64,000 bases of DNA from positions 1,122,001-1,186,000 of the forward strand of contig CAXHSG010000162.1 in assembly GCA_964019155.1 (NCBI GenBank), read 5' to 3'. The stretch's first letter is position 1; each line of letters opens with the position of its first letter. Below, piece after piece: positions 54,901 through 64,000 of this stretch. A model generated the notes under the pieces. That model was given only the letters and a program-made list of their open reading frames with translations. It was not told the DNA's origin and searched no databases. This DNA is from Osedax fenrisi. Its lineage: Eukaryota > Annelida > Polychaeta > Sabellida > Siboglinidae. Position numbers and translations under genes: made by a program.

Positions 54901-57900
54901 ATTACTTATTACGTTTTATTACTTATTACGTTTTATTACTTATTAATAAAACGTAATAATTAAGTTTTATTACTTATTACGTTTTATTACTTATTACGTT
55001 TTATTACTTATTACTTATTACGTTTTATTAATTATTACTTATTACTTATTACGTTTTATTACTTATTACTTATTACTTATTACGTTTTATTACTTATTAC
55101 GTTTTATTACTTATTACGTTTTATTACTTATTACTTATTACGTTTTATTACTTATTACTTATTACTTTTTATTACTTATTACTTATTACTTATTACGTTT
55201 TATTACTTATTACTTATTACTTATTAGTTATTACGTTTTATAACTTATTACGTTTTATTACTTATTACTTATTACTTATTACTTATTACGTTTTATTACT
55301 TATTACTTATTACGTTTTATTACTTATTAATAAAACGTAATAATTACGTTTTATTACTTATTACGTTTTATTACTTATTACGTTTTATTACTTATTACGT
55401 TTTATTACGTTTTATTACTTATTAGGTTTTATTACTTATTACATTTTACTACTTATTACGTTTTATTATTTATTACGTTTTATTACTTATTACTTATTAC
55501 GTTTTATTACTTATTACTTATTACTTATTACGTTTTATTACTTATTACTTATTACTTATTACTTATTACGTTTTATTACTTATTACGTTTTATTACTTAT
55601 TAATAAAACGTAATAATTACGTTTTTTTACTTATTACGTTTTATTACTTATTACGTTTTATTACTTATTAGGTTTTATTACTTATTGCGTTTTATTACTT
55701 ATTACGTTTTATTACTTATTACATTTTATTACTTATTACGTTTTATTACTTATTACGTTTTATTACTTATTACGTTTTATTACTTATTAGGTTTTATTAC
55801 TTATTACGTTTTATTACTTATTACGTTTTATTACTTATTAATAAAACGTAATAATTACGTTTTATTACTTATTACGTTTTATTACTTATTAATAAAACGT
55901 AATAATTACGTTTTATTACTTATTACTTATTACTTATTAGTTATTACGTTTTATTACTTATTACTTATTACTTATTAGTTATTACGTTTTATTACTTATT
56001 ACGTTTTATTACTTATTACTTATTACTTATTACTTATTACGTTTTATTACTTATTACTTATTACGTTTTATTACTTATTAATAAAACGTAATAATTACGT
56101 TTTATTACTTATTACGTTTTATTACTTATTACGTTTTATTACTTATTACGTTTTATTACTTATTACGTTTTATTACGTTTTATTACTTATTAGGTTTTAT
56201 TACTTATTACATTTTATTATTTATTACGTTTTATTACTTATTACGTTTTATTACTTATTACTTATTACGTTTTATTACTTATTACTTATTACTTATTACG
56301 TTTTATTACTTATTACTTATTACTTATTACTTATTACGTTTTATTACTTATTACGTTTTATTACTTATTACGTTTTATTACTTATTAATAAAACGTAATA
56401 ATTACGTTTTATTACTTATTACGTTTTATTACTTATTAATAAAACGTAATAATTACGTTTTATTACTTATTACGTTTTATTACTTATTACGTTTTATTAC
56501 TTATTACATTTTATTACTTATTACGTTTTATTACGTTTTATTACTTATTACGTTTTATTACTTATTACATTTTATTACTTATTACGTTTTATTACTTATT
56601 ACGTTTTATTACTTATTACTTATTACGTTTTATTACTTATTACTTATTACGTTTTATTACTTATTACGTTTTATTACTTATTACGTTTTATTACTTATTA
56701 ATAAAACGTAATAATTAAGTTTTATTACTTATTACGTTTTATTACTTATTACTTATTACGTTTTATTAATTATTACTTATTACTTATTACGTTTTATTAC
56801 TTATTACATATTACTTATTACGTTTTATTACTTATTACGTTTTATTACTTATTACTTATTACGTTTTATTACTTATTACTTATTACTTTTTATTACTTAT
56901 TACTTATTACTTATTACGTTTTATTACTTATTACTTATTACGTTTTATTACTTATTACGTTTTATTACTTAATACGTTTTATTACTTATTTAGTTTTATT
57001 ACTTATTACGTTTTATTACTTATTACGTTTTATTACTTATTACGTTTTATTACTTATTAATAAAACGTAATAATTACGTTTTATTACTTATTACGTTTTA
57101 TTACTTATTACGTTTTATTACTTATTACTTATTACGTTTTATTACTTATTACTTATTACGTTTTATTACTTATTAGTTATTACGTTTTATTACTTATTAC
57201 GTTTTATTACTTATTACTTATTACTTATTACGTTTTATTACTTATTACGTTTTATTACTTATTACATTTTATTACTTATTACGTTTTATTACTTATTACG
57301 TTTTATTACTTATTACTTATTACGTTTTATTACTTATTACTTATTACGTTTTATTACTTATTACTTATTACTTATTACGTTTTATTACTTATTACTTATT
57401 ACGTTTTATTACTTATTACGTTTTATTACTTATTACGTTTTATTACTTATTAATAAAACGTAATAATTAAGTTTTATTACTTATTACGTTTTATTACTTA
57501 TTACTTATTACGTTTTATTAATTATTACTTATTACTTATTACGTTTTATTACTTATTACTTATTACTTATTACGTTTTATTACTTATTACGTTTTATTAC
57601 TTATTACTTATTACGTTTTATTACTTATTACTTATTACTTTTTATTACTTATTACTTATTACTTATTACGTTTTATTACTTATTACTTATTACGTTTTAT
57701 TACTTATTACTTATTACTTAATACGTTTTATTACTTATTTAGTTTTATTACTTATTACGTTTTATTACTTATTACTTATTACTTATTACGTTTTATTACT
57801 TATTACTTATTACGTTGTATTACTTATTACGTTGTATTACTTATTACGTTTTATTACTTATTACGTTTTATTAATTATTACGTTTTATTACTTATTAGGT

Positions 57901-59900
57901 TTTATTACTTATTACGTTTTATTACTTATTAAGTTTTATTACTTATTACGTTTTATTACTTATTACGTTTTATTACTTATTACTTATTACGTTTTATTAC
58001 TTATTAATAAAACGTAATAATTACGTTTTATTACTTATTACGTTTTATTACTTATTACGTTTTATTACTTATTACGTTTTATTACGTTTTATTACTTATT
58101 AGGTTTTATTACTTATTACATTTTATTACTTATTACGTTTTATTATTTATTACGTTTTATTACTTATTACTTATTACGTTTTATTACTTATTACTTATTA
58201 CTTATTACGTTTTATTACTTATTACTTATTACTTATTACTTATTACGTTTTATTACTTATTACGTTTTATTACTTATTAATAAAACGTAATAATTACGTT
58301 TTATTACTTATTACGTTTTATTACTTATTAATAAAACGTAATAATTACGTTTTATTACTTATTACGTTTTATTACTTATTACGTTTTATTACTTATTGCG
58401 TTTTATTACTTATTACGTTTTATTTCTTAATACGTTTTATTACGTTTTATTACTTATTATGTTTTATTACTTATTACATTTTATTACTTATTACGTTTTA
58501 TTACTTATTACGTTTTATTACTTATTACTTATTACGTTTTATTACTTATTACTTATTACGTTTTATTACTTATTACTTATTACTTATTACGTTTTATTAC
58601 TTATTACTTATTACGTTTTATTACTTATTACGTTTTATTACTTATTACGTTTTATTACTTATTACGTTTTATTACTTATTAATAAAACGTAATAATTAAG
58701 TTTTATTACTTATTACGTTTTATTACTTATTACGTTTTATTACTTATTACTTATTACGTTTTATTAATTATTACTTATTACTTATTACGTTTTATTACTT
58801 ATTACTTATTACTTATTACGTTTTATTACTTATTACGTTTTATTACTTATTACGTTTTATTACTTATTACTTATTACGTTTTATTACTTATTACTTATTA
58901 CTTTTTATTACTTATTACTTATTACTTATTACGTTTTATTACTTATTACTTATTACTTATTAGTTATTACGTTTTATAACTTATTACGTTTTATTACTTA
59001 TTACTTATTACTTATTACTTATTACGTTTTATTACTTATTACTTATTACGTTTTATTACTTATTAATAAAACGTAATAATTACGTTTTATTACTTATTAC
59101 GTTTTATTACTTATTACGTTTTATTACTTATTACGTTTTATTACGTTTTATTACTTATTAGGTTTTATTACTTATTACATTTTATTACTTATTACGTTTT
59201 ATTATTTATTACGTTTTATTACTTATTACTTATTACGTTTTATTACTTATTACGTTTTATTACTTATTACTTATTACTTATTACTTATTACGTTTTATTA
59301 CTTATTACGTTTTATTACTTATTAATAAAACGTAATAATTACGTTTTATTACTTATTACGTTTTATTACTTATTAATAAAACGTAATAATTACGTTTTAT
59401 TACTTATTACGTTTTATTACTTATTACGTTTTATTACTTATTGCGTTTTATTACTTATTACGTTTTATTACTTATTACATTTTATTTCTTAATACGTTTT
59501 ATTACGTTTTATTACTTATTATGTTTTATTACTTATTACATTTTATTACTTATTACGTTTTATTACTTATTACGTTTTATTACTTATTACTTATTACGTT
59601 TTATTACTTATTACTTATTACGTTTTATTACTTATTACTTATTACTTATTACGTTTTATTACTTATTACTTATTACGTTTTATTACTTATTACGTTTTAT
59701 TACTTATTACGTTTTATTACTTATTAATAAAACGTAATAATTAAGTTTTATTACTTATTACGTTTTATTACTTATTACGTTTTATTACTTATTACTTATT
59801 ACGTTTTATTAATTATTACTTATTACTTATTACGTTTTATTACTTATTACTTATTACTTATTACGTTTTATTACTTATTACGTTTTATTACTTATTACGT
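51968..59900 (+). repeat. pair of large higher-order repeats about 4.75 kb apart
   Basis: From 51,968 and 56,715 onward the two regions run in parallel. About 630 bp from 52,076 (matching 56,806) are identical; then a 17-bp LS difference near 52,703 changes the offset from 4,730 to 4,747, and the match continues past 53,270 and 58,017. Similarity appears to extend to about 55.2 and 59.9 kb with more word-length differences. Confidence 0.75.
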
Positions 59901-62900
59901 TTTATTACTTATTACTTATTACGTTTTATTACTTATTACTTATTACTTTTTATTACTTATTACTTATTACTTATTACGTTTTATTACTTATTACTTATTA
60001 CGTTTTATTACTTATTACGTTTTATTACTTATTACGTTTTATTACTTAATACGTTTTATTACTTATTTAGTTTTATTACTTATTACGTTTTATTACTTAT
60101 TACGTTTTATTACTTATTACGTTTTATTACTTATTAATAAAACGTAATAATTACGTTTTATTACTTATTACGTTTTATTACTTATTACGTTTTATTACTT
60201 ATTACTTATTACGTTTTATTACTTATTACTTATTACGTTTTATTACTTATTAGTTATTACGTTTTATTACTTATTACGTTTTATTACTTATTACTTATTA
60301 CTTATTACGTTTTATTACTTATTACTTATTACTTATTACGTTTTATTACTTATTACTTATTACGTTGTATTACTTATTACTTATTACGTTTTATTACTTA
60401 TTAGTTATTACGTTTTATTACTTATTACGTTTTATTACTTATTACTTATTACTTATTACGTTTTATTACTTATTACTTATTACGTTTTATTACTTATTAC
60501 GTTTTATTACTTATTACGTTTTATTACTTATTAATAAAACGTAATAATTAAGTTTTATTACTTATTACGTTTTATTACTTATTACGTTTTATTACTTATT
60601 ACTTATTACGTTTTATTAATTATTACTTATTACTTATTACGTTTTATTACTTATTACTTATTACTTATTACGTTTTATTACTTATTACGTTTTATTACTT
60701 ATTACTTATTACGTTTTATTACTTATTACTTATTACTTTTTATTACTTATTACTTATTACGTTTTATTACTTATTACTTATTACGTTTTATTACTTATTA
60801 CGTTTTATTACTTATTACGTTTTATTACTTAATACGTTTTATTACTTATTTAGTTTTATTACTTATTACGTTTTATTACTTATTACGTTTTATTACTTAT
60901 TACGTTTTATTACTTATTAATAAAACGTAATAATTACGTTTTATTACTTATTACGTTTTATTACTTATTACGTTTTATTACTTATTACTTATTACGTTTT
61001 ATTACTTATTACTTATTACGTTTTATTACTTATTAGTTATTACGTTTTATTACTTATTACGTTTTATTACTTATTACTTATTACTTATTACGTTTTATTA
61101 CTTATTACTTATTACTTATTACGTTTTATTACTTATTACTTATTACGTTGTATTACTTATTACTTATTACGTTTTATTACTTATTAGTTATTACGTTTTA
61201 TTACTTATTACGTTTTATTACTTATTACTTATTACTTATTACGTTTTATTACTTATTACTTATTACGTTTTATTACTTATTACGTTTTATTACTTATTAC
61301 GTTTTATTACTTATTACGTTTTATTACTTATTAATAAAACGTAATAATTACGTTTTATTACTTATTACATTTTATTACTTATTACGTTTTATTACGTTTT
61401 ATTACTTATTACGTTTTATTACTTATTACATTTTATTACTTATTACGTTTTATTACTTATTACGTTTTATTACTTATTACGTTTTATTACTTATTACTTA
61501 TTACTTATTACGTTTTATTACTTATTAGTTATTACGTTTTATTACTTATTACTTATTACTTATTAATAAAACGTAATAATTACGTTTTATTACTTATTAA
61601 TAAAACGTAATAATTACGTTTTATTACTTATTACGTTTTATTAATTATTACGTTTTATTACTTAATACGTTTTATTACTTATTACGTTTTATTACTTATT
61701 ACGTTTTATTACTTATTAGGTTTTATTACTTATTACGTTTTATTACTTATTACGTTTTATTACTTATTGCGTTTTATTACTTATTACGTTTTATTACTTA
61801 TTACATTTTATTACTTATTACGTTTTATTACTTATTATGTTTTATTACTTATTTAGTTTTATTACTTATTACGTTTTATTACTTATTACGTTTTATTACT
61901 TATTAATAAAACGTAATAATTACATTTTATTACATAATTACGTTTTATTACTTATTACGTTTTATTACTTATTAATAAAACGTAATAATTACGTTTTATT
62001 ACTTATTACTTATTACTTATTAGTTATTACGTTTTATTACTTATTACTTATTACTTATTAGTTATTACGTTTTATTACTTATTACGTTTTATTACTTATT
62101 AGGTTTTATTACTTATTGCGTTTTATTACTTATTACGTTTTATTACTTATTACATTTTATTACTTATTACGTTTTATTACTTATTACGTTTTATTACTTA
62201 TTAGGTTTTATTACTTATTACGTTTTATTACTTATTACGTTTTATTACTTATTACGTTTTATTACTTATTAATAAAACGTAATAATTACGTTTTATTACT
62301 TATTACGTTTTATTACTTATTAATAAAACGTAATAATTACGTTTTATTACTTATTACTTATTACTTATTAGTTATTACGTTTTATTACTTATTACTTATT
62401 ACTTATTAGTTATTACGTTTTATTACTTATTACGTTTTATTACTTATTACTTATTACTTATTTCTTATTACGTTTTATTACTTATTACTTATTACGTTTT
62501 ATTACTTATTAATAAAACGTAATAATTACGTTTTATTACTTATTACGTTTTATTACTTATTACGTTTTATTACTTATTACGTTTTATTACGTTTTATTAC
62601 TTATTAGGTTTTATTACTTATTACATTTTATTACTTATTACGTTTTATTACTTATTACGTTTTATTACTTATTACTTATTACGTTTTATTACTTATTACT
62701 TATTACTTATTACGTTTTATTACTTATTACTTATTACTTATTACTTATTACGTTTTATTACTTATTACGTTTTATTACTTATTAATAAAACGTAATAATT
62801 ACGTTTTATTACTTATTACGTTTTATTACTTATTAATAAAACGTAATAATTACGTTTTATTACTTATTACGTTTTATTACTTATTACGTTTTATTACTTA

Positions 62901-64000
62901 TTGCGTTTTATTACTTATTACGTTTTATTACTTATTACATTTTATTACTTATTACGTTTTATTACGTTTTATTACTTATTACGTTTTATTACTTATTACA
63001 TTTTATTACTTATTACGTTTTATTACTTATTACGTTTTATTACTTATTACTTATTACGTTTTATTACTTATTACGTTTTATTACTTATTACGTTTTATTA
63101 CTTATTACGTTTTATTACTTATTAATAAAACGTAATAATTAAGTTTTATTACTTATTACGTTTTATTACTTATTACGTTTTATTACTTATTACTTATTAC
63201 GTTTTATTAATTATTACTTATTACTTATTACGTTTTATTACTTATTACTTATTACTTATTACGTTTTATTACTTATTACGTTTTATTACTTATTACTTAT
63301 TACGTTTTATTACTTATTACTTATTACTTTTTATTACTTATTACTTATTACTTATTACGTTTTATTACTTATTACTTATTACGTTTTATTACTTATTACG
63401 TTTTATTACTTAATACGTTTTATTACTTATTTAGTTTTATTACTTATTACGTTTTATTACTTATTACGTTTTATTACTTATTACGTTTTATTACTTATTA
63501 ATAAAACGTAATAATTACGTTTTATTACTTATTACGTTTTATTACTTATTACGTTTTATTACTTATTACTTATTACGTTTTATTACTTATTACTTATTAC
63601 GTTTTATTACTTATTAGTTATTACGTTTTATTACTTATTACGTTTTATTACTTATTACTTATTACTTATTACGTTTTATTACGTTTTATTACTTATTACG
63701 TTTTATTACTTATTACATTTTATTACTTATTACGTTTTATTACTTATTACTTATTACGTTTTATTACTTATTACTTATTACGTTTTATTACTTATTACTT
63801 ATTACTTATTACGTTTTATTACTTATTACTTATTACGTTTTATTACTTATTACGTTTTATTACTTATTACGTTTTATTACTTATTAATAAAACGTAATAA
63901 TTAAGTTTTATTACTTATTACGTTTTATTACTTATTACGTTTTATTACTTATTACTTATTACGTTTTATTAATTATTACTTATTACTTATTACGTTTTAT

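Larger units (their letters stand above)
24951..57829 (+). repeat. higher-order repeat family 1 (12 anchors)
   Basis: A signature of ACGTTGTATT followed in order by AATTATT, AGGTTTTATT and AAGTTTTATT variants starts at 24,951, 26,767, 29,576, 31,689, 35,193, 40,531, 42,180, 44,782, 48,812, 50,732, 53,082 and 57,829. Spacings range from about 1.6 to 5.3 kb, so the unit is not a fixed length. Many copies have a second ACGTTGTATT 17 bp upstream. Confidence 0.85.
33570..61144 (+). repeat. higher-order repeat family 2 (11 anchors, about 0.8-kb step)
   Basis: ACGTTGTATT followed by SS, L, S and AGTTATT starts at 33,570, 34,414, 36,974, 37,768, 38,550, 39,258, 43,952, 46,680, 47,480, 60,362 and 61,144. 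Neighbours within a cluster are about 0.71-0.84 kb apart, two of them exactly 782 bp. This family is interspersed with family 1. Confidence 0.8.
21866..64000 (+). repeat. 10/7-bp two-word satellite array, at least 42 kb
   Basis: Continuous text of L = ACGTTTTATT and S = ACTTATT, mostly ordered LS, LSS or LSSS, with rare LL. Removing GTT from L gives S, so the two words are length variants of one ancestral unit. Variant words recur: ACATTTTATT, AGGTTTTATT, AAGTTTTATT, ATGTTTTATT, GCGTTTTATT, ACGTTGTATT, TAGTTTTATT and ACTTTTTATT for L; AATTATT, AGTTATT, ACTTAAT, ATTTATT and ACATATT for S. Their fixed order defines higher-order repeats. L and S contain no + strand stop in any frame, which makes long meaningless reading frames (repeats of FITYYVLLL), many beginning at TTG. 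No gene is seen, and the array continues past the right edge. Confidence 0.97.

Noticed and set aside
21832..63125. Many + strand reading frames of 61-224 codons with repeated FITYYVLLL and FYYLLRFITY, hydrophobic and looking like membrane segments.
   Set aside because: They are translations of the 10/7 satellite, which lacks + strand stops in any frame. Overlapping frames are equally open, most begin with TTG rather than ATG, and they end wherever P or a variant word occurs.
21866..64000. Possible bacterial or organelle AT-rich DNA.
   Set aside because: There is no gene in 64 kb, and nested satellites, TTAA transposon remains and telomere-like tracts are typical of eukaryotic heterochromatin.

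Overview
This window is eukaryotic, gene-free satellite DNA. I find no protein-coding gene, tRNA, rRNA or CRISPR array that can be supported. Very high AT content, nested satellites, microsatellites, remnants of mobile elements and TTAGG-like motifs fit an arthropod (probably insect) subtelomeric, pericentromeric or sex/B-chromosome heterochromatin block. The organism assignment is inference only.

Layout. (1) Positions 1 to about 19,627 hold a tandem satellite with monomers of about 91 or 106 bp. Every monomer carries the words CTCACTCGGGAAGTAATGC and AACCCAACCTAACC; the second resembles an insect telomere repeat. Six copies of a roughly 0.94 kb element (A to F) are embedded in it. Four complete or nearly complete copies are bracketed by ATGTAATGCA-like 10-mers that look like an old target-site duplication, and the copies share flanking satellite, so they were probably amplified together with the satellite. 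Copy D is split by a 3,486 bp AT-rich element (11,218-14,703) flanked by TTAA and ending in imperfect 15 bp inverted repeats, like a decayed piggyBac-type transposon. (2) Positions about 19,999-21,865 hold a second satellite with a period of about 160-170 bp and a short form of about 107 bp. It is interrupted at 20,368-20,697 by degenerate CCCAA/CCCAAA telomere-like tracts fused to fragments of the first satellite. (3) From 21,866 to the window end, at least 42 kb is a satellite built from two words, L = ACGTTTTATT (10) and S = ACTTATT (7). S equals L minus GTT. They are strung mostly as LS (17), LSS (24) and LSSS (31). A third 17 bp word, P = AATAAAACGTAATAATT, is a reverse-complemented L plus S variant and makes a hairpin wherever it occurs. 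Variant words mark higher-order repeats from about 0.4 to about 4.8 kb, with some copies identical over more than 1 kb. One block (about 23,401-23,760) is inverted and forms a perfect long inverted repeat with 24,025-24,266.

The long open frames in the third region (translating as repeats of FITYYVLLL) exist because the L/S text has no stop codon on the + strand in any frame. They are not genes. The most unusual content is structural: the two-word code with its inverted third word, the long inverted repeat, and the paired hairpins in the 0.94 kb element, whose loop flips between TT and AA and where two copies are broken.
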